DNA of 7,035 bases from Myxococcales bacterium (GTDB lineage Bacteria > Myxococcota > Myxococcia > Myxococcales > Myxococcaceae), in contig PMBV01000544.1 in NCBI GenBank assembly GCA_003153055.1, forward strand, positions 1 to 7,035. The letters run 5' to 3'. A model generated the notes under the pieces. The model did not search any database. It saw nothing but the letters and a program-made list of their open reading frames with translations, and was not told the origin of the DNA. Positions 1 through 5,840 of the stretch are shown in pieces; the stretch's first letter is position 1; each line of letters opens with the position of its first letter. Made by a program: the position numbers and the translations under genes.

Positions 1-485
1 TGGAGCGTGAAGTCGTCGAACAGCCGCGGCTTCTGGGCGGTGAGGAAGAGGTAGTGCTGGCCCTTGGGATCGAAGTTGAACCGAGTGGGCAACCCGTCGC
101 CGGACGACTGACCCAGCAACTGGCTCACCCCCGCCATGCGCTGCACCGGGAGCCCGAGCTGCCGCCCCGTCTCGATGAGGCCCAGGCCGTTGGCGAAGTC
201 TTGGAACTGGCTCTTGGTCCAGCCGTCGGACTGGTAGAGGTACTCGATGGAAATGAGCGAGTCATCGGAGAACTGCCGCTTGGTGCCCACCAACACCTTC
301 GGGTAGACGGCCCTGTCGTCGACGCGCCGCTTCTCGAAGAAGGCCTGGCCTCCCAGCGCGCAGAGCGCCGCCGCGGCCTGGTTCGACACGCACTGGGACA
401 CCACCGAGTCGCGCGAGCTGCCTTGCGCTTTGCCACTTCGACGCGGACGATTGAGTGAGCGAGAGCGTGAGGAGGTGCGCGGCAT
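1..485 (-). CDS. Porin-like protein, C-terminal part, incomplete at left edge
   Basis: An open frame runs on the minus strand from an ATG at 485-483 off the left edge, giving 161 visible codons and no stop. From about residue 25 it reads like real protein: SSRDSVVSQCVSNQ, then ALGGQAFFEKRRVDD, RQFSDDSLISIEYLYQSDGW, FNFDPKGQHYLFLTAQ and KPRLFDDFTL. The alternating aromatic/polar strands (ISIEYLYQ, HYLFLTA) and lack of long hydrophobic helices suggest an outer-membrane beta-barrel, but I cannot name the family. The first ~20 residues are Arg/Ser rich (MPRTSSRSRSLNRPRR), unlike the rest. No signal peptide is visible, so the true 5' end was probably lost near 430-485 and the ATG may not be a real start. 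The gene points away from the divergent nuclease gene. I am confident it is coding and unsure of its function. Confidence 0.6.
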   Translation of the reverse strand, partial: MPRTSSRSRSLNRPRRSGKAQGSSRDSVVSQCVSNQAAAALCALGGQAFFEKRRVDDRAVYPKVLVGTKRQFSDDSLISIEYLYQSDGWTKSQFQDFANGLGLIETGRQLGLPVQRMAGVSQLLGQSSGDGLPTRFNFDPKGQHYLFLTAQKPRLFDDFTL

Positions 486-904
486 GGGGCCCGCCCCAAC
501 GTCGCATCCGCAGTGTAAACGTCGTCATGATGGCATATGGGCGGATGGCCGCTCACATCGGAGGGGACGTGGTGTCATGACGAAACTGGCCGATCGACGA
601 CAAGAGGAGCTGTTCAAGAGGGTCGCGGAGATCATCGAGGCGGCGCGAAGCCATGTCGTGCGCACGGTGAACTCGGCGATGGTTCAGGCCCACTGGCTCA
701 TCGGCAGGGAGATCGTCGAGGTCGAGCAGCGGGGCAAGAAGCGCGCGGGCTACGGCGAACAGGTCATCCAAGGGCTGGCGGAGAGGCTGACCGCGCAGTT
801 CGGTGCGGGCTACAGCATCCGGAACCTGAGGCGCATCAGGCAGTTCTATCTGACGTTCCCGAGCGGATCGGTCGTCCCTGCTGAACTGGGCGGAGCCGAA
901 AAGG

Positions 905-974
905 GGCCAGCGGCGTTGGCCGAATCCATTGAGCGGCGCCCCGGCAAGAAACGGCCAACGGTGTTGGCCGAATC
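905..974 (+). repeat. Tandem 48-bp (16-codon) duplication in the nuclease linker
   Basis: The 22-bp segments at 905-926 and 953-974 match at 20 of 22 positions (shared GTTGGCCGAATC) and are offset by exactly 48 bp. They encode PAALAES and PTVLAES. The repeat lies between the two conserved domains, where family members vary, so it looks like a harmless expansion of a flexible linker. Confidence 0.55.
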
Positions 975-1449
975 GAGCCCCGCTGGGGCGGTGACGTTCC
1001 CGCCGTCGCTGAGCTGGGCCCACTACCTGTTCCTCGTGAAAGTCGAGAACTCCGAAGCTCGTGCCTTCTACGAGATCGAGGCCCTGCGCGAGGCGTGGTC
1101 CGCTCGTGAACTGGAGCGGCAGATCGCCTCCCTCCTCTTCGAGCGTCTCGCGAAGAGCCGAGACAAGGGAAAGGTGCTCGCCCTCGCGAAGAAGGGGCAT
1201 GAGGTCACCGTTCCGGGTGACGTGATCAAGGACCCGTTCGTCCTCGAGTTTCTCGACCTCCCCGAGCGACACACCTGGCTCGAACGCGATCTGGAGCAGG
1301 CGATCATCGACCGCATCGAGGACTTCCTTCTCGAACTCGGCAAGGGCTTCTGCTTCGTCGCGCGGCAGAAGCGGCTCAGTCTCGACGGCGACCACTTCTA
1401 TGTGGACCTCGTCTTCTACAACCGGCTGCTCCGCTGCTTCGTGCTCATC

Positions 1450-1455
1450 GACCTC
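1450..1455. repeat. Left copy of 6-bp target duplication GACCTC
   Basis: GACCTC here and at 4911-4916 brackets the element. The flanking bases differ (c before and t after on the left, a before and a after on the right), so the shared block is exactly six bases. Keeping one copy restores the nuclease frame V-L-I-D-L-K. It fits either a target duplication or the overlap region of tyrosine-recombinase strand exchange. Confidence 0.8.
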
Positions 1456-1478
1456 TTATGTGCTCGAGCACATAAGAG
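1453..1478. repeat. Perfect 26-bp palindrome at the left end only
   Basis: The 13-bp arm CTCTTATGTGCTC (1453-1465) is followed directly by its exact reverse complement (1466-1478). The element-derived core (1456-1475) is TTATGTGCTC plus its inverse, with the 6-bp centre CTCGAG. Its TTATGTG half-sites match the recombinase arm motif seen at both ends (TTATGTGGCG), so it looks like a recombinase binding or exchange site. It has no counterpart at the right end. Confidence 0.85.
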
Positions 1479-1508
1479 CTCTTCTGTGGCGAAGACCGTT
1501 ATGTGGCG
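1476..1508 (+). repeat. Left terminal inverted repeat with core-like hexamer
   Basis: The order is GAGCTC (1476-1481), TTCTGTGGCG (1482-1491), 7 bp, then TTATGTGGCG (1499-1508). The two 10-mers differ at one base and are direct repeats spaced 17 bp apart. The 27 bp from 1482 match the reverse complement of 4884-4910 at 25 positions. Including the hexamers (GAGCTC versus GAGGTC) gives 30 of 33. Confidence 0.85.
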
Positions 1509-1565
1509 TAGCGGCATGTCGATGTTGCTGCGAGCTTCGGCTTGCCCGGATTCCATAGCCGCCAG

Positions 1566-1575
1566 CGGAACATAA
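1566..1575 (-). repeat. Inner inverted arm, left end
   Basis: CGGAACATAA reads TTATGTTCCG on the minus strand, facing the outer arms and 57 bp inside them. It also supplies the TAA that ends the interrupted nuclease frame. The right end has the equivalent TTATGTTGCG at 4828-4837. Confidence 0.6.
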
Positions 1576-1610
1576 GAGCGTCTCGCTTGTCGAACCGTTC
1601 GTCTCCCACG

Positions 1611-1616
1611 CGGAGG
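1611..1616 (+). promoter_or_regulatory. Ribosome binding site of ritA
   Basis: CGGAGG lies 7 nt before the ATG at 1624, which supports this start. No convincing sigma-70 promoter was found between the left inverted repeat and this site. Confidence 0.6.
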
Positions 1617-1623
1617 TTCGACG

Positions 1624-2874
1624 ATGTTCGACGAGCTGTTTGAGCGCCCGCATGCGCTGATGCGACAACGCTCTGCTCCTCTCGTGGAGGAGCGCGTTCG
1701 GTACCTCCGCCATCTTGCCCGCGAAGGGATGTCGCGGAGGACTCTCCGCGTTGCCGCGATCTACCTCCTCGTTGTCTGTGAGCGCCTCGACCTTGGCGGC
1801 CGATCGGGCGAGATGATCGACGAGACAGAGGTCGAAGAAGAGGCTGCAGCGTGGGCCGCGAGGCCCACTCGATCGAGAAGGGAGGGGCGCCCGTCCGGGC
1901 GAAGGCGGTTCCGCCAACACGCTACCGAGTGGCTGCGGTTCCTGGGCCGGTTGCAGGAAGCGTCGAAACCCCTTGCCCCCTGCGCCGACCTGATCGCCGA
2001 ATACGCGAAGTACATGACCGGGGAGAGAGGGCTCTCGCCGCACACGGTCGCCTACCGTTGCGTGACACTCGAAGATTTCCTGGGCCGAGTCGCAGCGACA
2101 AAGGACTCGCTGCGCGAGATCACGCTCACCGAGATCGATCGGGTGCTCTTGGAGAAGGTGACCAAGTGCGGGTACGCACGGGTCAGCGTTCAAACCTACG
2201 CGTCGACACTCCGCTCCTTCCTTCGGTTCGCAGAGACGCGCGGCTGGTCGCCCAGTGGTCACGCGATGGCCATCAAGTCCCCGCGAGTGTTCCCGCTGGA
2301 GCGGCTCCCGGTCGGTCCGTCGTGGGACGAGGTACGCCAACTTCTCGCGACGACCGAAGGCGACGCCTCGACGGACATCCGAGACCGCGCGATCCTGTTG
2401 CTGCTGTCAGTCTACGGCCTGCGAAATGGCGAAGTGGTGCACCTGCGCCTCGAGGACTTCGACTGGGACCAGTCGCTCCTCTTGGTGAGGCGCGGCAAGA
2501 CCCGCTCCGCACAGAAGTACCCGCTCACACGCCCTGTCGGAGATGCCGTCCTTCGGTATCTGCGGGAGGTGCGACAGCGGTCCGTCCACCGGGAGGTCTT
2601 CCTGACATTGCGCGCCCCGTTCCGGCCGCTACGCAGTGGGTTGTGGCGCATCGTCGCCCGGCGCTTGCGGGCCCTGGACGTATCGCTCCCGCACCACGGC
2701 CCCCATGCACTGCGCCACGCGTGTGCCACCAGACTGCTGGCCCAGGGTCTCTCGCTGAAGGAGATCGGCGATCACCTCGGGCACCGCCAGCCGGACACCA
2801 CCCGCATTTACGCAAAGGTCGATCTCGCCGGTCTGCGGCGAGTGGGCGACTTCGACCTCGGAGGACTCCTGTGA
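1624..2874 (+). CDS. ritA: Tyrosine recombinase, first of RIT trio (RitA)
   Basis: This is a 416-residue integrase-like protein of the phage-integrase/XerCD superfamily, which cuts and rejoins DNA through a 3'-phosphotyrosine intermediate. Residues 1-110 form an extra N-terminal region (Arg-rich around 80-100). A core-binding domain spans ~120-225 (LIAEYAKYMTGERGLSPHTV). The catalytic domain covers ~235-400. All active-site residues are visible: R267 (YGLRNGEV), K292 or K298 (RGKTRSAQK), H361 and R364 (HALRH), H387 (LGH) and nucleophile Y396 (TTRIYAKVD). A 20-residue tail ends in GGLL. The stop TGA (2872-2874) overlaps the GTG start of ritB in GTGA, implying translational coupling. The frame is intact. 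Being first of three with this length and domain layout fits RitA. It presumably acts on the element's ends together with RitB and RitC. Confidence 0.9.
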   Translation: MFDELFERPHALMRQRSAPLVEERVRYLRHLAREGMSRRTLRVAAIYLLVVCERLDLGGRSGEMIDETEVEEEAAAWAARPTRSRREGRPSGRRRFRQHATEWLRFLGRLQEASKPLAPCADLIAEYAKYMTGERGLSPHTVAYRCVTLEDFLGRVAATKDSLREITLTEIDRVLLEKVTKCGYARVSVQTYASTLRSFLRFAETRGWSPSGHAMAIKSPRVFPLERLPVGPSWDEVRQLLATTEGDASTDIRDRAILLLLSVYGLRNGEVVHLRLEDFDWDQSLLLVRRGKTRSAQKYPLTRPVGDAVLRYLREVRQRSVHREVFLTLRAPFRPLRSGLWRIVARRLRALDVSLPHHGPHALRHACATRLLAQGLSLKEIGDHLGHRQPDTTRIYAKVDLAGLRRVGDFDLGGLL

Positions 2875-3813
2875 AGCTGGTCGAGCTGATCGAGCAGTAC
2901 GTGGAGTACCGCAAGGCACTGGGCGAAAACTGCGGCACCAACGGACGCGTCCTGCGAGCCTTCGGCCGTTCAGTCGGGGCGGCAGCGCAAGTCTGCGACG
3001 TCCGGGTTGACCGCGTGAGCGCGTTCTTGGCGGGGGCCGGGCCGATCACCAGCAGCTGGCACGTCAAGCACTACGCCTTGGTCGGCTTCTACCGCTACGC
3101 GGTAAGCCGAGGGTACTCGTCGTCGGCGCCGTTGCCAGCCGTGATTCCGAGACGTCCGCCAGCCTTCGTGCCCGTACATCTACCCTCACGATGAGCTGCG
3201 GCGCCTCCTGGCTGCAACCGCTTCCTACCAGCTCAATCGGAGCTGCATGGAGCCCGTCACCGTGCGCACCATGGTCCTGCTGCTCTACGGAGCCGGCTTG
3301 CGCCTGCGAGAGGCGCTCGCCCTGAACCGCGCCGACGTCGACTTCGGTGAATCGGTGCTCACGATTCGACTGACCAAGTTCTACAAGACGCGGCTCGCTC
3401 CATTCGGCCCGAAGCTGGGTCGCGTGCTGGTCCAATATGCCGACCGCCACGTTGAGGCCGCCTCGGTTCCTGGCGATGACGCGCCCTTCTTCACGACGCG
3501 CAAAGGCACTCGGGTCAATGGGTACACGATTGAGGGGATCTTTCGCCGTCTCTGCGAACACGCGGGGATCCGGAGGTCCGACGGCGCTCGGTATCAGCCG
3601 CGGCTTCACGATCTTCGGCATGCGTTTGCCGTCCATCGACTGACCTCGTGGTACCGGCAAGGGCTCGACGTACAGAAGTTGCTGCCTCACCTGTCCGTCT
3701 ACATGGGGCACGTCCACCTCGCCGCAACCCAGACTTACCTCAGCATGACGCCCGAGCTTCTTCACGAGGCCAACACACGCTTCGAACGCTACGCGCGGGA
3801 GGAGCGGCCATGA
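2871..3813 (+). pseudogene. ritB: Tyrosine recombinase, second of RIT trio (RitB), single-base frameshift
   Basis: From GTG 2871, frame one gives an N-terminal core-binding domain (VKLVELIEQYVEYRKALGEN ... HYALVGFYRYAVSRGY) and then stops at TGA 3192-3194. The catalytic domain follows in the next frame. Removing one C near 3171-3174 joins them as PAFVP|YIYPHDELRRLL and yields a 313-residue protein. Numbered on that joined form, all catalytic residues remain: R144 (GAGLRLRE), K169 or K172 (KFYKTR), H246 and R249 (LHDLRH), H280 (MGH) and Y289. The shift falls at the boundary between domains. Apart from decay, it could be a sequence error, or +1 slippage at CCC-GTA. An in-frame ATG at 3247 would give only the catalytic part (188 aa). 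The stop TGA overlaps the ritC start in ATGA. Confidence 0.85.
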
Positions 3814-4817
3814 CTGACGCACTGCTCGGTCCGTGGATCCGCCGGTACTTGCTCGAGTACCTCGTCGGCGAGCGAAACCTCGCCCGCAACACGCAGAGGA
3901 GCTATCGCGACACGCTCGCCCTTCTGCTGCCGTTCGCTGCCTGCCGCGCCGGTCAGCCCATCGACCGTCTCGAAGTCGAGGCCCTGTCCGCCGATCACGT
4001 TCGGTGCTTCCTCCAGGAGCTCGAAGAGAAGCGGAAGTGCAGCGTGGCTACCCGGAACCAACGTCTGGCGGCGGTCCACTCACTGGCTCACTTCGTTGCT
4101 CGCCACAGCCCCGAGCACATTCGCGGGTGCGGCGAGATCAGAGCCGTTCCCTTCAAGAAGGCAGCGCGGCCCCTGGTCACCTATTTGGAGAAGAGCGAGA
4201 TCGACGCCGTCCTGTCCGCGCCGGACACCGGCTCGTCGCAGGGCCTCCGCGATCATGCTGTCCTCCTGTTTCTGTACAACACCGGGGCCCGTGCTGACGA
4301 GGCGGCGCATGTCCTGATCGGGGACCTGCGACTGGGCGCAACGCCAAGCAGGGACCCGTCGTCCGTCGTGCTTCGCGGCAAAGGGAACAAGCTGCGCCAG
4401 TGTCCCCTTTGGACGCGGACGGTCGCTGAGCTGACGGCCGTGGTGACCAAGCGTGGCGTGGAAGAACACGTCTTCCTGAATCGCCGCGGCAAGCCGCTGA
4501 CGCGGTTCGGCGTCTACGCCCTCGTGCAGCGCCACGCAGCCAAGGCGGCGAAGGGGCTTCCATCGTTGGACCGCAAGCGCGTCGGTCCCCACATCATCAG
4601 GCACACGACGGCGATGCACCTGCTTCGATCCGGCGTGGACATCAACACGATCCGGGCATGGCTCGGTCACGTGTCGCTGAGCACCACGAACATCTATGCA
4701 GAGGCAGACCTCGAGATGAAGGCAAACGCACTGGCGAAAGTCGAGATCGAGGGCACCGCGCCGAAAGCACCTTGGCGAGAGGACGGCAGCTTGATGGCCT
4801 TCCTCCGCGACCTGTAG
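3810..4817 (+). CDS. ritC: Tyrosine recombinase, third of RIT trio (RitC)
   Basis: This is a 335-residue tyrosine recombinase starting at the ATG in the ATGA overlap with ritB. The N-terminal core-binding domain covers ~5-110 (YLLEYLVGERNLARNTQRSY, VATRNQRLAAVHSLAHFV). The catalytic domain covers ~120-300 with the full residue set: R161 (NTGARADEA), K191 or K194 (RGKGNK), H261 and R264 (PHIIRH), H287 (WLGH) and nucleophile Y296 (TTNIYAEAD). The frame is intact. The upstream overlap means its translation depends on ribosomes finishing ritB, so the ritB frameshift could also lower RitC output. It is the last recombinase, and only 93 bp separate its TAG from the right end of the element. Confidence 0.9.
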   Translation: MTDALLGPWIRRYLLEYLVGERNLARNTQRSYRDTLALLLPFAACRAGQPIDRLEVEALSADHVRCFLQELEEKRKCSVATRNQRLAAVHSLAHFVARHSPEHIRGCGEIRAVPFKKAARPLVTYLEKSEIDAVLSAPDTGSSQGLRDHAVLLFLYNTGARADEAAHVLIGDLRLGATPSRDPSSVVLRGKGNKLRQCPLWTRTVAELTAVVTKRGVEEHVFLNRRGKPLTRFGVYALVQRHAAKAAKGLPSLDRKRVGPHIIRHTTAMHLLRSGVDINTIRAWLGHVSLSTTNIYAEADLEMKANALAKVEIEGTAPKAPWREDGSLMAFLRDL

Positions 4818-4827
4818 GGTGACCCAC

Positions 4828-4837
4828 TTATGTTGCG
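4828..4837 (+). repeat. Inner inverted arm, right end
   Basis: TTATGTTGCG faces the outer arms of the right end, mirroring the inner arm of the left end. It lies 46 bp from the outer pair. The ATG inside it (4830) opens a frame continuous with the nuclease 3' half. Confidence 0.6.
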
Positions 4838-4883
4838 ACCACACAGCGTTGATCCCGGCACCATCCCGAGCCGGTGCGCTGGC

Positions 4884-4910
4884 CGCCACATAACGCTCTC
4901 CGCCACAGAA
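4884..4910 (-). repeat. Right terminal inverted repeat
   Basis: Read on the minus strand from 4910: TTCTGTGGCG, the 7-bp spacer GAGAGCG, then TTATGTGGCG. It matches the left repeat at 25 of 27 bases, both mismatches falling in the spacer. The 10-bp arms are identical between ends. Confidence 0.9.
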
Positions 4911-4916
4911 GACCTC
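4911..4916. repeat. Right copy of 6-bp target duplication GACCTC
   Basis: This hexamer directly follows the right inverted repeat and matches 1450-1455. The next codon, AAG (4917), is the nuclease catalytic Lys that should follow the Leu codon at 1453-1455. Confidence 0.8.
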
Positions 4917-5258
4917 AAGCTTGGCAAGCTCACGCACCAGGACCTCGGCCAGATGTTGATGTACGTGAACTGGTTCGATCGATTCCAGCGCGCCGAGCAC
5001 GAGCAGCCGACCGTCGGCATCGTCCTCTGCTCGGAGAAGAACGATGCGGTCGTGAAGATCACCCTGCCCGAGGACAACAAGAGGGTTCTCGCGGCGCGCT
5101 ACCAGTACTACCTCCCGACTGAGGCGGAGCTGCGCAAGGAGGTGACGCGGAGCAGGGACGAGGCCGAACGCGCACTGCGCCTCGCCTCGGAGTCGAAGCC
5201 GAAGCCGGGAAACGGCGGTGCCCTGAGCAACCAACGCGGCCGAAAGGATCGGCGATGA
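4917..5258 (+). pseudogene. YhcG/DUF1016-family PD-(D/E)XK nuclease, 3' half
   Basis: These 113 codons continue the nuclease after the insertion: KLGKLTHQDLGQMLMYVNWF, then TVGIVLCSEKNDAVVKITLP, ARYQYYLPTEAELRKEV and a charged tail ending RGRKDRR before TGA 5256-5258. K294 of the joined protein is the first residue. The segment GQMLMYVNWFD and the strand GIVLCSEKND are family-conserved and complete the nuclease fold. The frame stays open upstream to ATG 4830 inside the element, so a 142-residue chimera (29 element-derived residues first) is possible. It would start 12 nt after the ritC stop, with GGTGA upstream. On its own this half has the Lys but neither catalytic Asp, so it should be inactive. 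Precise excision would restore the 406-residue enzyme. Confidence 0.85.
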
Positions 5259-5268
5259 CGAAGGCCAA

Positions 5269-5286
5269 TGGTCACAGGGTTGACCA
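5269..5286. repeat. Small inverted repeat after the nuclease gene
   Basis: TGGTCA and TGACCA are separated by the 6 bp CAGGGT. It could be a weak hairpin just after the nuclease stop, but it lacks a T-tract and the stem is only 6 bp, so a terminator call is not supported. Confidence 0.3.
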
Positions 5287-5336
5287 ACTCCTCGGCACTG
5301 CGCGCATGTCGGGCTACCATGACCAAGCGGCGGAAC

Positions 5337-5683
5337 GAGCGTGAGGGTGGCGGCGTCGAGCTTCGCGCTCCACAGCACCAGCCGCCCTCGCGCGTAGGGC
5401 GTCACCTTGTAGGCCGCCAGCCCGCCTTCGCCAGCTCTTCGGGGAGCGAGATGTCGGCGGAGAAGAAGAGGTCGAACGACGCGCCCTGGTGGATCTGCGT
5501 GTGGGACTTCCCCGAGGAGCCGTAGATGACCTCCACCTCGTCCTTCGGGTTGCCCTGCTTGAAGCTCGCCACCAGTTCCTCCATCGCGAAGCGGAGGTCC
5601 GCTGCAGCGGCGATGGTGACCTTCTCGGCCCGGGCGGGCCCGGCGAGGAACAGGGCGAGGAACAGGGCGAGGGAGCGCTTCAC
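5337..5683 (-). pseudogene. modA: Molybdate ABC transporter substrate-binding protein, 5' fragment with frameshift
   Basis: A GTG start at 5683-5681 opens VKRSLALFLALFLAGPARA, a signal peptide likely cut after residue 19. It is followed by ModA family blocks: EKVTIAAAADLRFAMEEL, EVIYGSSGKSHTQI and FDLFFSADISLPEELAKAG. ModA is the periplasmic molybdate/tungstate-binding subunit feeding ModBC. The frame breaks near 5419-5422, where GGCTGG replaces an expected GGCCTGG. Restoring one base continues GLAAYKVTPYARGRLVLWSA and LDAATLTL. Similarity ends at about residue 116 (position 5337), whereas ModA is usually ~250 residues, so the C-terminal half is missing from this window. A weak GAGG lies upstream of the start. 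The 3' half was presumably lost when the nuclease block arrived or by later deletion. Confidence 0.8.
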
Positions 5684-5729
5684 GGTGGGCCTCGGTCGAA
5701 GGAGACGAGCCGGGCTACCTCGAGGGGCC

Positions 5730-5757
5730 CGGAGGCGGGGCAACCGCGATGCCTCCG
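5730..5757. repeat. 7-bp stem inverted repeat in divergent intergenic region
   Basis: CGGAGGC (5730-5736) and GCCTCCG (5751-5757) flank a 14-bp loop, between the divergent modA fragment and the secreted-protein gene. This is not a terminator position. It could be part of an operator or of modA leader RNA. Confidence 0.4.
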
Positions 5758-5772
5758 TCAAGTCGACTTGAC
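5757..5772. promoter_or_regulatory. Perfect 16-bp palindrome, candidate operator
   Basis: GTCAAGTC is followed directly by its inverse GACTTGAC. It sits in the 157-bp region between divergent genes, 69 bp before the ATG at 5841 and 74 bp upstream of the modA start. Dyads of this size commonly bind dimeric regulators. The regulator is unknown, and it does not resemble the AT-rich ModE box. Confidence 0.5.
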
Positions 5773-5780
5773 GTGGACGG

Positions 5781-5808
5781 TCGACCGGGGCCTCAGATGC
5801 GGTATACG
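5781..5808 (+). promoter_or_regulatory. Weak sigma-70-like promoter candidate
   Basis: TCGACC (5781-5786) and TATACG (5803-5808) are spaced 16 bp and each match the consensus at 4 of 6 bases. This would place the transcript start about 25 nt before the ATG at 5841, just downstream of the palindrome. GC-rich hosts make such matches unreliable. Confidence 0.25.
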
Positions 5809-5840
5809 CGCGCCCTTCTGAGCTCATCTGGAGGGGAACC

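Larger units (their letters stand above)
577..1575 (+). pseudogene. YhcG/DUF1016-family PD-(D/E)XK nuclease, 5' half, interrupted by RIT element
   Basis: This is the N-terminal 293 residues of a YhcG-type protein, followed by 39 residues read from the left end of the mobile element to a TAA at 1573-1575. The ATG at 577 follows GGAGGG (560-565). The N-terminal domain covers residues ~10-105 (VNSAMVQAHWLIGREIVE, YSIRNLRRIRQFY). A low-complexity linker follows, then the core family motifs: SWAHYLFLVKV, EAWSARELERQI, DPFVLEFLDL from residue 219, and LELGKGFCFVARQ at 252-264. The nuclease motif begins with D277 (FYVDLVFY) and continues with D292-L293. The required Lys (K294) is encoded only after 4917. 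The native gene part ends at 1455, so the product made here lacks the catalytic Lys and the C-terminal 113 residues. Family members are presumed DNA nucleases often found on accessory DNA. The substrate is unknown. Confidence 0.88.
1456..4910 (+). mobile_element. RIT (Recombinase In Trio) element, 3455 bp
   Basis: Three different tyrosine recombinase genes lie in the same direction with overlapping stop/start codons. They are bounded by inverted ends and inserted in an otherwise continuous nuclease gene. This is the defining layout of RIT elements (ritA-ritB-ritC). Termini were set from the split gene: native codons stop at 1455 and resume at 4917, with GACCTC on both sides. The 27-bp inverted ends (1482-1508 and 4884-4910) agree at 25 positions. 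There is no cargo gene: noncoding DNA is only 168 bp on the left and 93 bp on the right. On the left, 26 bp separate the target hexamer from the inverted end, so the functional left boundary could instead be 1476 or 1482. Mobility in this copy depends on whether the ritB frameshift is real. Confidence 0.9.

Noticed and set aside
553..1395. 280-codon minus-strand open frame
   Set aside because: It is antisense to the strongly recognisable YhcG-family gene and is a product of high third-position GC. It shows no domain.
1453..1478. Rho-independent terminator
   Set aside because: The palindrome has no loop and no T-tract, and it matches recombinase arm motifs, so a site-specific recombination role is the better reading.
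1456..2340. 294-codon minus-strand open frame over the left element end and ritA
   Set aside because: It is antisense to ritA, and the composition (Arg/Pro/Ser/His rich) is that of a GC-rich shadow.
1851..2870. Upstream extension of the ritB N-terminal frame
   Set aside because: The open frame starts inside ritA, but the residues before 2871 are Arg/Pro-rich shadow of ritA. Recombinase homology begins at the GTG in the GTGA overlap.
1456..4910. Tn554-like transposon (TnpA/B/C)
   Set aside because: Tn554 has two tyrosine recombinases plus a non-recombinase TnpC. Here all three proteins carry a full tyrosine-recombinase active site, which fits RIT.
4080..5405. 441-codon minus-strand open frame
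   Set aside because: It lies antisense to ritC, the right element end and the nuclease 3' half. Only its first ~25 codons (TPYARGRLVLWSA) are real, being the frameshifted continuation of modA; the rest is low-complexity shadow coding.
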